Of a DNA stretch of 9,402 bases, positions 1 through 6,192 are shown one piece after another (the stretch's first letter is position 1; every line of letters begins with the position of its first letter). The DNA is taken from assembly GCA_945903615.1 (NCBI GenBank), contig CAMDOL010000053.1:1-9402 (forward strand). The letters run 5' to 3'. The DNA comes from Rickettsia typhi (GTDB taxonomy: Bacteria > Pseudomonadota > Alphaproteobacteria > Rickettsiales > UBA1997). The translations under genes were made by a program, and so were the position numbers. The notes under the pieces are model-generated. The model was not told the DNA's origin, made no database searches, and saw only the letters and a program-made list of their open reading frames with translations.

Positions 1-167
1 GTGATATTAAAATTAATGATTGGCAATCTTTAAAGTTAAGCCACAGTTCATTCATTAGGATGAAATTTGCTAATGTTGTTAAGGGTTCGGTTTTGCATAA
101 AATGGGACAATTATCAAAGATTGATCAAAAACCGTTGCAAAAAATTCTCCGAGATATTTTTGATTAA
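1..167 (+). CDS. C-terminal end of a PemK/MazF-like toxin (5' truncated by window)
   Basis: An open frame runs from the left edge (first full codon at base 3) to TAA at 165-167, giving 54 residues that end ...KILRDIFD. The segment around 'SFIRMKFANVVKGSVLHKMG' followed by 'QLSKIDQKPLQ' resembles the C-terminal part of PemK/MazF-family mRNA interferases, where a Ser-x-hydrophobic-Arg element, a short strand, a K-hydrophobic-G-x-L turn and a terminal helix follow one another. These toxins cleave mRNA and are normally held by an upstream antitoxin. Their N-terminal RNA-binding and catalytic residues lie outside the window, so activity cannot be judged. The assignment rests on recalled family pattern only; an unrelated small protein is possible. 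The next gene, pdhA, starts 102 bp downstream. Confidence 0.55.
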   Translation, partial: DIKINDWQSLKLSHSSFIRMKFANVVKGSVLHKMGQLSKIDQKPLQKILRDIFD

Positions 168-188
168 ATTAATTTAGAAAATCCCAAA

Positions 189-217
189 TTGACTTCTTAA
201 ATTAACTTTACTATTTT
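189..217 (+). promoter_or_regulatory. Candidate sigma-70 promoter for the pdhA run
   Basis: TTGACT at 189-194 (five of six matches to TTGACA) and TATTTT at 212-217 (four of six to TATAAT) are separated by exactly 17 bp. Transcription would begin near 224 and leave a leader of about 46 nt before pdhA. The region is AT-rich, so chance matches are expected; the good -35 and ideal spacing are the only support. Confidence 0.4.
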
Positions 218-269
218 GCCTTATCTTTTTAAGCGCTAAATATTCTGACAACCAATTACTGAATTATCG

Positions 270-1265
270 ATGTCAAAAAAATCTTCTAAAAATCTTCACA
301 ATAAAAAATCAGATTTACTTCATTATTATGAGCAAATGCTTCTCATTCGTCGTTTTGAAGAAAAAGCTGGGCAGCTTTATGGGATGGGTTTGATTGCGGG
401 GTTTTGTCATTTATATATTGGGCAGGAAGCAATTGCGGTGGGGATGAAGGCGAATATGATTGAAGGGGATAAAGTTATTACAACTTATCGGGATCACGGG
501 CATATGATTGCAGTTGGTTCTGATCCTAAAAAAATTATGGCGGAATTGCTGGGGCGTAAGGATGGTTGCTCTCAAGGCAAAGGCGGATCGATGCATTTGT
601 TTGATTTAGAAAAACATTTTTATGGTGGTCACGGAATTGTCGGCGCTTCAGTGCCAATTGGCGCGGGGCTGGCTTTTGCCGATAAATATAATGGCAATAA
701 CAATATAACTTTTTGTTATTTTGGCGACGGCGCAGCACATCAGGGGCAGGTTTATGAAAGTTTTAATATGGCAAAATTGTGGAATTTGCCGATTTTATTT
801 ATTATTGAAAATAACCATTATGCGATGGGAACCTCGGTATCGCGCGCTTCTTCGGTTGATCAACTGCACAAAAGAGGAATTGGTTTTAATATTCCCGGAG
901 TTTTAATTGACGGAATGGATGTTTTTGCAGTAATTGACGAAGGCAAAAAAGCGGTTGATTATGTTAGAGCTGGTAATGGCCCGATGATTTTAGAAATGGA
1001 CACCTACCGTTATCGTGGCCACTCAATGTCTGATCCGGCGACTTACAGAAGCAAAGAAGAAGTTAATTGCAAAAAAGAAAATGAAGATCCAATTGATAAT
1101 TTAAGATCGTTTATTTTAGAAGGTGATATTGCCACTGAAGCCGAGATAACTTCGATTGATAAAAAGGTTAAAGAAGAAGTTAATGAAATTGCCGAATTTG
1201 CCAAGAACAGCCCAGAGCCAGATGAATCCGAGCTTATGACTGATATTTATACTGCAAATTTATGA
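270..1265 (+). CDS. pdhA: Pyruvate dehydrogenase E1 component, alpha subunit
   Basis: This is the alpha chain of the thiamine-diphosphate (TPP) dependent E1 enzyme. With PdhB it decarboxylates pyruvate and transfers the acetyl group to the lipoyl group of E2, feeding acetyl-CoA synthesis in the cytoplasm. The 331-residue length is normal for the heterotetrameric (alpha2beta2) type. Visible signatures are YRDHGHMIAVG (73-83), GGSMHLFD (105-112), the TPP/metal motif beginning GDGAAHQGQ (152-160) and closing with ENN (180-182), and the loop YRYRGHSMSDPATYR (246-260), which carries the conserved His and the serines phosphorylated in mitochondrial homologues. The ATG at 270 has no clear Shine-Dalgarno sequence but follows a candidate promoter. 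The stop TGA overlaps the next gene's ATG (ATGA, 1262-1265). Unusually, pdhB does not follow directly: a toxin-antitoxin module lies between. Confidence 0.97.
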   Translation: MSKKSSKNLHNKKSDLLHYYEQMLLIRRFEEKAGQLYGMGLIAGFCHLYIGQEAIAVGMKANMIEGDKVITTYRDHGHMIAVGSDPKKIMAELLGRKDGCSQGKGGSMHLFDLEKHFYGGHGIVGASVPIGAGLAFADKYNGNNNITFCYFGDGAAHQGQVYESFNMAKLWNLPILFIIENNHYAMGTSVSRASSVDQLHKRGIGFNIPGVLIDGMDVFAVIDEGKKAVDYVRAGNGPMILEMDTYRYRGHSMSDPATYRSKEEVNCKKENEDPIDNLRSFILEGDIATEAEITSIDKKVKEEVNEIAEFAKNSPEPDESELMTDIYTANL

Positions 1266-1573
1266 GACAAAAATCTCTAAAAACATTAGAAGAAATTAGA
1301 GCGAAGCGCGAAGAAATTTATAAAATTGCCAAGAAATATTGTGTTTCTAACATTAGGGTTTTTGGATCGGTTGCTAGAGGTGAGGATAATAAAAATAGTG
1401 ACATAGACTTGCTAGTAAGCATTGATTACAAAAGCTACGGAAGTGGTTTTGCAAGAGTTGATTTTAAATATGAAATTGAAGAATTTTTACATAAAAAGAC
1501 TGATATAATCTCAGAAGACGGTGTGAGTAAGTTTTTAAAAGACAGAATTTTTAGTGAGGCGGTGGCAATATGA
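1262..1573 (+). CDS. mntA: MNT-type nucleotidyltransferase, probable antitoxin of a HEPN/MNT pair
   Basis: A 103-residue minimal nucleotidyltransferase of the polymerase-beta superfamily. The active-site pattern is present: GSVARG at 35-40, then SDIDLLV at 46-52 with metal-binding Asp47 and Asp49, and a third candidate Asp81 in KKTDIIS. The N-terminal 30 residues form a charged helix (LKTLEEIRAKREEIYKIAKK). In characterised MntA-HepT systems the MNT protein neutralises the HEPN ribonuclease by transferring AMP units to a tyrosine of the RX4HXY motif; that function is inferred here from family and from the HEPN gene directly downstream. Start and stop both overlap neighbours as ATGA (1262-1265 with pdhA, 1570-1573 with hepT), suggesting translational coupling. 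The module is visibly more AT-rich than pdhA and pdhB, consistent with acquisition. The symbol is by family resemblance. Confidence 0.85.
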   Translation: MRQKSLKTLEEIRAKREEIYKIAKKYCVSNIRVFGSVARGEDNKNSDIDLLVSIDYKSYGSGFARVDFKYEIEEFLHKKTDIISEDGVSKFLKDRIFSEAVAI

Positions 1574-1925
1574 AAGATGATTTGATGTATCTTGAGCACA
1601 TAATTGATTCAATTGAGCATACTGAAAAGTATATAGATGGAATTGATGAGATAGAAGATTTTACTGCTGATGAAAAATTATGTGATGCGGTAGTTAGAAG
1701 ATTAGAAATTATTGGCGAGGCGTCAAATAATATTTCTGAAGAACTAAGAGAAAAATATAATTTAGTTGTTTGGAGAAAGATTATCGATACTCGAAATTTA
1801 TTGGTTCACGGTTATTTTGGAGTTAGCTATTACAGGTTTGGAACATAGTTAAAAATCATATTCCTGAATTGGAAACGCAAATCAAAAACATTATCAACGA
1901 TTTAAAAACAAAAAATGGCAATTAG
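1570..1925 (+). pseudogene. hepT: HepT-like HEPN ribonuclease toxin, broken by a -1 frameshift
   Basis: The intact frame from ATG 1570 gives 92 residues to TAG 1846-1848. It carries the HEPN catalytic motif RNLLVH (Arg75, His80) followed by Gly-Tyr82, which fits RX4HXY, where the Tyr is the residue AMPylated by MntA in characterised pairs. The expected C-terminal helix is missing from this frame but is found in the frame one base back: from about 1836 it reads VWNIVKNHIPELETQ and continues to TAG 1923-1925. Restoring one base in the run AGGTTT (1834-1839), for example AGGGTTT, gives ...YYRVWNIVKNHIP..., the usual HepT ending, and a protein of about 119 residues, normal for the family. No canonical slippery heptamer is visible, so a mutation or a sequencing error is likelier than programmed shifting. 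The repaired gene would overlap pdhB by 11 bp. A truncated 92-residue product retaining the active site could still be made. Confidence 0.8.
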
Positions 1926-2904
1926 AAAATTAACCGTTCGTGAAGCATTAAAAGAAGCAATGGCAGAAGAGATGCATGCCAACAACAAGGTCTTTGTGAT
2001 GGGCGAAGAAGTGGCGGAATATAACGGCGCTTACAAAGTGACCCAAGGTTTGCTTGCCGAATTTGGCGACAAAAGAGTGATCGACACGCCAATTACTGAA
2101 CATGGCTTTGCTGGTATTGGAATTGGTGCAGCGTTTGCCGGACTACGCCCCATCATTGAGTTTATGACTTTTAACTTTGCGATGCAGGCAATTGATCAAA
2201 TCGTTAACTCAGCTGGCAAAACTAATTATATGTCTGGCGGGCAAGTGGTTTGTCCAATCGTGTTCAGAGGTGCAAATGGTGCAGCCTCCAGAGTTGGCGC
2301 ACAACATTCGCAATGTTATGCGGCGTGGTATGGTGCAATACCCGGATTAAAAGTTGTCTCTCCTTACAGTGCAGCAGATTGCAAAGGTTTATTGAAAGCA
2401 GCAATTCGTGATCAAAATCCAGTAATATTTTTAGAGAATGAATTAACTTACGGTTTAAGTTTTGAAGAAGAATATGACGATGATCACATTGTCGAGATTG
2501 GTAAAGCTAAAATTGTCCGCGAAGGTAAAGATGTTACAATTGTAACATTTTCTTTGATGGTAAAATATGCTCTTGAAGCCGCCGAAGAACTGGCTAAACA
2601 AGGAATTGAGGCAGAAGTTATCGACATTCGCACCATTCGCCCACTCGATCGCGCAACTATCATTGAATCCGTCAAAAAAACCAATCGCTGCGTAACCGCC
2701 GAAGAAGGATTCCCTTTTGCATCAGTTGGAAGTGAAATTGCTGCAATGTTAATGGAAGAAGCATTCGACTATCTTGACGCACCAGTAAAAAGATTGGCAT
2801 CGGTTGATGCTCCGCTTCCTTACGCTGCCAATTTAGAGAAATTGGCTTTACCAAAAGCTGAAAATATCGTTAATGCAGTTTTAGAAGTTTGTTATAAAAA
2901 ATAA
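1915..2904 (+). CDS. pdhB: Pyruvate dehydrogenase E1 component, beta subunit
   Basis: The beta chain of E1 completes the TPP site at the alpha-beta interface and supplies the surface that docks E2. The 329 residues show the family landmarks: [20 protein letters not shown] (27-46) with Glu31/Glu32, [17 protein letters not shown] (57-73), [18 protein letters not shown] (81-98), and in the second half [11 protein letters not shown] and the EEGFP element. There is no N-terminal lipoyl domain, unlike the PdhB of some other alphaproteobacteria. The ATG at 1915 is immediately followed by the conserved [11 protein letters not shown] start, so the start is secure even though it falls inside the repaired hepT tail. 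The 60 bases upstream are A-rich and show no Shine-Dalgarno sequence. ftsB begins 12 bp after the stop, in the same frame. Confidence 0.97.
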   Translation: MAIRKLTVREALKEAMAEEMHANNKVFVMGEEVAEYNGAYKVTQGLLAEFGDKRVIDTPITEHGFAGIGIGAAFAGLRPIIEFMTFNFAMQAIDQIVNSAGKTNYMSGGQVVCPIVFRGANGAASRVGAQHSQCYAAWYGAIPGLKVVSPYSAADCKGLLKAAIRDQNPVIFLENELTYGLSFEEEYDDDHIVEIGKAKIVREGKDVTIVTFSLMVKYALEAAEELAKQGIEAEVIDIRTIRPLDRATIIESVKKTNRCVTAEEGFPFASVGSEIAAMLMEEAFDYLDAPVKRLASVDAPLPYAANLEKLALPKAENIVNAVLEVCYKK

Positions 2905-2916
2905 TTCCAACTTAAC

Positions 2917-3246
2917 TTGAGTGTTTTGAAAACATTTCCAATCACCAAACAAGTCTTCATCGCCGCCGCAATTTCATCCGCATTAGTTCTTTATTTTATT
3001 TTTTACGCTTTGTTTGGAGATAAGGGTGTGGTCAAATATTTCCAGTTAAAAAAAGAATTACAAAATAAAGAATTCGTCAAAGAAGGTTTAGAAAATAAGA
3101 TGGAAAATAAACAAAATATGGTCAACGGAATGAGTGTTGAATCTCTAGATCTAGACTTACTAGATGAGGAGGCACGAAAAGATTTGGGCTATGCTGGAAA
3201 ACAAGAGATTGTGATTTATGATGAAGATCATAAAGTTAAAAAATAG
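2917..3246 (+). CDS. ftsB: FtsB/DivIC-like septum formation initiator
   Basis: A small bitopic membrane protein. It has a short N-terminal cytoplasmic segment, one membrane span at about 13-33 (VFIAAAISSALVLYFIFYALF), the characteristic GDKG turn (34-37), a charged coiled-coil region (about 42-75), and the C-terminal hallmark LLDEEARKDLGYA (81-93) followed by EIVIY. FtsB joins FtsL and FtsQ in the periplasm to activate septal peptidoglycan synthesis. Its position beside pdhA/pdhB agrees with the ftsB-pdhA-pdhB neighbourhood known in alphaproteobacteria, although here it follows rather than precedes them. No ATG lies near the N-terminus: the start must be TTG at 2917 or TTG at 2926 (MKTFPITK...). 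The 109-residue length is normal. The symbol rests on architecture, as sequence conservation in this family is low. Confidence 0.82.
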   Translation: MSVLKTFPITKQVFIAAAISSALVLYFIFYALFGDKGVVKYFQLKKELQNKEFVKEGLENKMENKQNMVNGMSVESLDLDLLDEEARKDLGYAGKQEIVIYDEDHKVKK

Positions 3247-3961
3247 GACTTGCAGTGACAATATCATACCATCCATTTCCGACCCAATAGAACAAAATAT
3301 AAAATATATGAGAGAATTTTTTAATCATTGCGTCCAAGATGCTGAATATAAACACGAAATTCAAAGAAAACTTTTCCATATTTTAACAATCATAATTCTG
3401 CCTTTGCTCTATATTTTTCTAAGCAAAAAACATATGCTGATGTTAATATTTCCACTTTCTCTTCTTATCATTGCTGCAGATTTTTATCGTCACAGAATTC
3501 CTCAAATTGAACTAATTTTTAACAAAGCTTTTGGGCATATTTTGCGTGAAACGGAACTAGCAAAAAAGAGTTGGACTGGCGCCAGCTATATGGCAATAGC
3601 AGCAATAATTGTTTTTACTATTTGCCCAAAAGCTATAGCCATTTGTGCTTTTAGCATTCTTGCGGTTTCCGATTGTCTTGCCGCTTTGGTTGGCAAAAAA
3701 ATGACTAGCAAAGAGTTTTTTGAGAAATCAGTTGCTGGCTCAATCGCCTTCGGAGTTAGCGCCTTTATAATCCTCATTATTTGCGGAATTTTTACTCATC
3801 AACATTTAGGATATTATCTTTTTGGTGCTTTTGCAGTTTTTGCCACCACAATTATCGAGGCGCGTCCAAGCTTTTTTTCTGTTGATGACAACCTGACAAT
3901 TCCATTGACCTTCACAACCGTGATGATGTTTTTTGGATTGGTTTGGGATTTACATTATTAA
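3218..3961 (+). CDS. Dolichol/polyprenol (phytol) kinase-like integral membrane protein
   Basis: A polytopic membrane protein resembling the CTP-dependent kinases of lipid alcohols (Sec59/VTE5 group), which are related to phosphatidate cytidylyltransferases. Landmarks in 247-residue numbering are EIQRKLFHI (47-55), which opens the family domain, AVSDCLAALVGKK (149-161), EKSVAGSIAF (169-178) corresponding to the usual K-T-x-x-G-S element, and VDDNLTIPL (222-230) before the last helix. About six hydrophobic segments are present. The substrate cannot be told from sequence; a polyprenyl or diacylglycerol-type lipid is plausible. The start is uncertain: ATG-ATG at 3218/3221 overlaps ftsB by 29 bp and adds a polar 30-residue leader, whereas ATG at 3308 gives a 217-residue form beginning just before the family domain. 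Neither has a convincing ribosome binding site. Confidence 0.72.
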   Translation: MMKIIKLKNRTCSDNIIPSISDPIEQNIKYMREFFNHCVQDAEYKHEIQRKLFHILTIIILPLLYIFLSKKHMLMLIFPLSLLIIAADFYRHRIPQIELIFNKAFGHILRETELAKKSWTGASYMAIAAIIVFTICPKAIAICAFSILAVSDCLAALVGKKMTSKEFFEKSVAGSIAFGVSAFIILIICGIFTHQHLGYYLFGAFAVFATTIIEARPSFFSVDDNLTIPLTFTTVMMFFGLVWDLHY

Positions 3962-3962
3962 A

Positions 3963-4568
3963 ATGACAAACACACTTTATATCGGCAGCAAACAATTTTC
4001 CTCTTGGTCGATGCGTCCTTGGCTTTGTTTGAAATATGCTAGAATTGATTTTGAAGAAGTGATTATTCCGCTACGCACCGATTCAACCAAAGCTAATATT
4101 GCTGCCGTTTCTCCCTCAAAAAAAGTTCCGTGCCTAAATTATAAAGGATTGCTTATTTGGGATTCTTTGGCGATTTGTGAATTTATAAACGATCTAAAAC
4201 CAGAAGCTGAATTATTGCCACAGAACCAAGAAAAACGAGCCATAATAAGATCAGTAGTTGCCGAAATGCACTGCGGATTTTTAGATTTGCGTCAAGAAAT
4301 GCCAATGGATACCAAATTAAAAACTGAGCAAATGCCCAGTCCGCAAGCTCAAATAAATATCGATAGAATTTTAGAAATTTGGAAGTTAGTCAGGCAAAAA
4401 TATGGTGACAATGGAGAATTTTTATTTGGCAAATTCAGTATTGCAGACGCCTTCTTTGCACCAGTTATAAGCAGGTTTGTAAGCTATGGGGTTGACGCGG
4501 GAGCAATGAAAAATTATATAAAAACTATGACAAATCTGCCAATTTATCAGGAGTGGGTTTTGGCATAA
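3963..4568 (+). CDS. Glutathione S-transferase family protein
   Basis: A soluble two-domain GST of 201 residues. The thioredoxin-like N-domain shows LYIGSKQFSSWSMRPWLCLK (5-24), where Ser13/Ser14 are candidates for glutathione thiol activation, followed by SPSKKVPCL (50-58) with the cis-Pro56 after Val and WDSLAICEF (66-74), the Asp-Ser pair that binds the glutathione gamma-glutamyl end. The helical C-domain contains AEMHCGFLDLRQEMPM (100-115) and FSIADAFFAPV (158-168), the conserved N-capping region. The family is broad in proteobacteria and its substrate is unknown. ATG 3963 lies one base after the previous stop and begins at the family's usual N-terminus; the upstream in-frame ATG at 3933 would add ten residues encoded inside the previous gene and is less likely. 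The C-terminus is slightly short for the group. The 3' end overlaps tatB on the other strand by 44 bp. Confidence 0.9.
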   Translation: MTNTLYIGSKQFSSWSMRPWLCLKYARIDFEEVIIPLRTDSTKANIAAVSPSKKVPCLNYKGLLIWDSLAICEFINDLKPEAELLPQNQEKRAIIRSVVAEMHCGFLDLRQEMPMDTKLKTEQMPSPQAQINIDRILEIWKLVRQKYGDNGEFLFGKFSIADAFFAPVISRFVSYGVDAGAMKNYIKTMTNLPIYQEWVLA

Positions 4569-4932
4569 TTTGGTTTTTTTGATTCAACTCAGCAATTTCT
4601 TTTTTTATCTCATCTTTATTTTTATCCTTTCTCATTTCATTCAAACCCAAAACTTGGTGCTCATTGCCATATAAATCAATTATGGTTGTCACCTCATTTT
4701 CGATTCGTGTTTTTTCATTGGCGAGCTCAACAGCAATTTCATTTTTAATTTCTTCAATGCCAATTTCTTTGCCCAAAACATCTAGATCAGCTTTGGCTTT
4801 GGCAATTATATGTTTAGTTTTGGCAATAGCTTTAATCAAATAACGCGCCACTTCGGGCAAATCTTTTGGTCCAATCACCAAAACCGCCACAATTAAAATT
4901 AATAAAAATTCTCCTAAGGAAATTCCAAACAT
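4525..4932 (-). CDS. tatB: Sec-independent protein translocase subunit TatB
   Basis: TatB forms, with TatC, the receptor for twin-arginine signal peptides in the inner membrane. This 135-residue protein begins MFGISLGEFLLILIVAVL, with the conserved Glu8 in a single short membrane span (about 4-20), then GPKDLP (21-26), the hinge typical of TatB rather than TatA, then an amphipathic helix (about 27-50) and a long charged, helical, poorly conserved tail. The ATG overlaps the rodA stop as TAATG (4930-4934). TatC and TatA are absent from the window, so the Tat genes are scattered here; tatB is more often beside tatC. The last 14 or so codons lie antisense to the end of the GST gene. Confidence 0.88.
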   Translation of the reverse strand: MFGISLGEFLLILIVAVLVIGPKDLPEVARYLIKAIAKTKHIIAKAKADLDVLGKEIGIEEIKNEIAVELANEKTRIENEVTTIIDLYGNEHQVLGLNEMRKDKNKDEIKKEIAELNQKNQIMPKPTPDKLADLS

Positions 4933-6059
4933 TATCTTTTTATATCCTCCAAATCAGAATTGGCATCAACATTAAGAAGCAAACCAAAGCCGATCAACAT
5001 TGTTGCTGTGATGGTTCCGCCATATGAAATTAAAGGGAGTGGCGCACCAACAACTGGCAGCAAACCCATTCCCATTCCCATATTGATAAAAATGTGGATA
5101 AACAAAATATTAGTAATGCCCAGTGCCAAAAGTCTGCCAAATTGATGTTTGGTTCTAAGAGCGATTTTGGTTCCCATATAAATTATCAAAACATAAACAA
5201 CGATGGTAAAAACGCTGCCGACAAAACCCAACTCTTCGGAAAGCATTGTGAAAATAAAATCAGTTTGTTTTTCTGGTAAAAATTCGAGCTGACCTTGTGT
5301 GCCATTTAAATAACCTTTGCCAAAAAAACCGCCCGACCCAATCGCAATTTTAGACTGAATGATGTTGTAACCACTTCCAAGCGGGTCACTATCTGGGTTG
5401 ATAAAATTTAAAACCCGATGTTTTTGATAATCATAAAGCACAAAAATCCATAAAAATGGAATAGCAATTAATGCTGAAGCGCCAGCAAAAATAAATTTCC
5501 ACAGCCTCACTCCAGCAACAAATAAAATTGAAACACCAACTAAAAGCAAAATTGTTGCAGTGCCCAAATCGGGTTGATCAAAAATAAAAAATGCCGGAAC
5601 CCCAATCATAAAGACTGGGATGATGGTATATTTAGTTTTTTCAATATCATCAGCATCAATATTGTAAAAATATTTTGCCATAGCAAAAACCAATGTCACC
5701 TTCATAATTTCTGACGGTTGCAAAGCCAAGCCACCAAATCTAAACCAACGGGTTGCACCCATCGCGTTATGCCCCATCACATCAACAGCAATAATTAGAA
5801 TGAGCGCAAGTGCATAATAAAAATAGGCGGTCTGTAGCCAAAATCTAATATCAACAATAGCAATTAAAAGCATTATTGGGAAAAAGATAGCGAAGAAAAT
5901 TAGTTGCTTGAAAAGCCATGGATGAAAATTTCCACCGGCAGCAGAATAAAGCATCACAAAACCGATGCTTGATAAAATTAAAATCAGAGAAATTAGTCGC
6001 CAATTTAGGGTTAAAATTTTCTCAATAATTGATTTGTCGTTCTCAAAATATGATAACAT
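4932..6059 (-). CDS. rodA: Rod-shape SEDS peptidoglycan glycosyltransferase RodA
   Basis: A polytopic SEDS-family enzyme that polymerises lipid II into glycan strands with a class B penicillin-binding protein during side-wall growth. The 375-residue length fits RodA. Landmarks are NWRLISLILILSSIGFVMLYS (19-39, first helix), GATRWFRFGGLALQPSEIMK (101-120), DQPDLGTA (161-168), the periplasmic loop GYLNGTQGQLEFLPEKQTDF with Asp267, corresponding to the essential Asp of characterised RodA proteins, then FTMLSEELGFVGS (270-282) and GAPLPLISYGGT (338-349) near the C-terminus. RodA is preferred over FtsW because of the NGTQGQLEFLPEKQTDFIF loop and short N-terminus, though FtsW is the near alternative. 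No penicillin-binding protein or mre gene is in the window; the gene is divergent from virB8 and coupled to tatB. Confidence 0.92.
   Translation of the reverse strand: MLSYFENDKSIIEKILTLNWRLISLILILSSIGFVMLYSAAGGNFHPWLFKQLIFFAIFFPIMLLIAIVDIRFWLQTAYFYYALALILIIAVDVMGHNAMGATRWFRFGGLALQPSEIMKVTLVFAMAKYFYNIDADDIEKTKYTIIPVFMIGVPAFFIFDQPDLGTATILLLVGVSILFVAGVRLWKFIFAGASALIAIPFLWIFVLYDYQKHRVLNFINPDSDPLGSGYNIIQSKIAIGSGGFFGKGYLNGTQGQLEFLPEKQTDFIFTMLSEELGFVGSVFTIVVYVLIIYMGTKIALRTKHQFGRLLALGITNILFIHIFINMGMGMGLLPVVGAPLPLISYGGTITATMLIGFGLLLNVDANSDLEDIKR
4946..4950 (-). promoter_or_regulatory. Strong Shine-Dalgarno sequence for tatB inside rodA
   Basis: Read on the minus strand, GGAGG lies 13 nt before the tatB ATG, within the last codons of rodA (Leu-Glu-Asp-Ile-Lys-Arg). 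It is the only full-strength Shine-Dalgarno sequence I noticed ahead of a start in this window. The spacing is longer than ideal, so re-initiation at TAATG may share the work. Confidence 0.5.
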
Positions 6060-6116
6060 TTTATAGTAAGTTTGAAAGTGCCGCCAATATTGAATTTCTT
6101 GGTCTCATTAAAACAT

Positions 6117-6135
6117 CTTGATATTAATAATCAAG
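6117..6135. repeat. Perfect inverted repeat in the rodA-virB8 divergent spacer
   Basis: CTTGAT (6117-6122) and ATCAAG (6130-6135) are exact inverted copies around the 7-base ATTAATA, itself nearly symmetric. The site sits inside the 133-bp divergent spacer and covers the -35 of the candidate virB8 promoter, so a dimeric regulator binding here could affect that promoter. In AT-rich DNA a 6-bp arm can arise by chance. Confidence 0.4.
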
Positions 6136-6146
6136 TTGATTAGAGT
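6118..6146 (+). promoter_or_regulatory. Candidate promoter for virB8-virB9
   Basis: TTGATA (6118-6123) and TAGAGT (6141-6146) are separated by 17 bp. The -35 matches five and the -10 four of six consensus bases. Transcription from about 6153 would give a leader near 40 nt. The -35 overlaps the inverted repeat at 6117-6135. Sequence resemblance is the sole support. Confidence 0.32.
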
Positions 6147-6192
6147 TCAAAAATTGTCGAGTTTTTAGTTTCTTATTACCTTTATCCAAGCA

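Noticed and set aside
165..205. AT-rich inverted repeat (TTAATTTA at 169-176 with TAAATTAA at 198-205) as a terminator or operator
   Set aside because: Arms are eight A/T bases only and common by chance in this composition; no T-run or supporting context.
1834..1848. Programmed -1 ribosomal frameshift in hepT
   Set aside because: No X-XXY-YYZ slippery heptamer and no evident downstream stem-loop; a one-base deletion or sequencing error explains the data more simply.
2484..2684. Antisense open frame within pdhB, and similar antisense frames in pdhA (411-596, 535-738), rodA, rimK (8180-8362) and pheS (8760-8954, 9052-9237)
   Set aside because: All lie opposite strongly conserved coding sequence, show no recognisable domains, and are explained by the codon pattern of the sense gene.
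3933..3962. Upstream ATG for the GST gene
   Set aside because: It adds ten residues encoded within the preceding gene; ATG 3963 matches the family N-terminus.
6060..6065. TATAAA as -10 of a rodA promoter
   Set aside because: It directly abuts the rodA ATG, so transcription would start inside the gene, and the next in-frame Met is residue 36, within the first membrane helix region.
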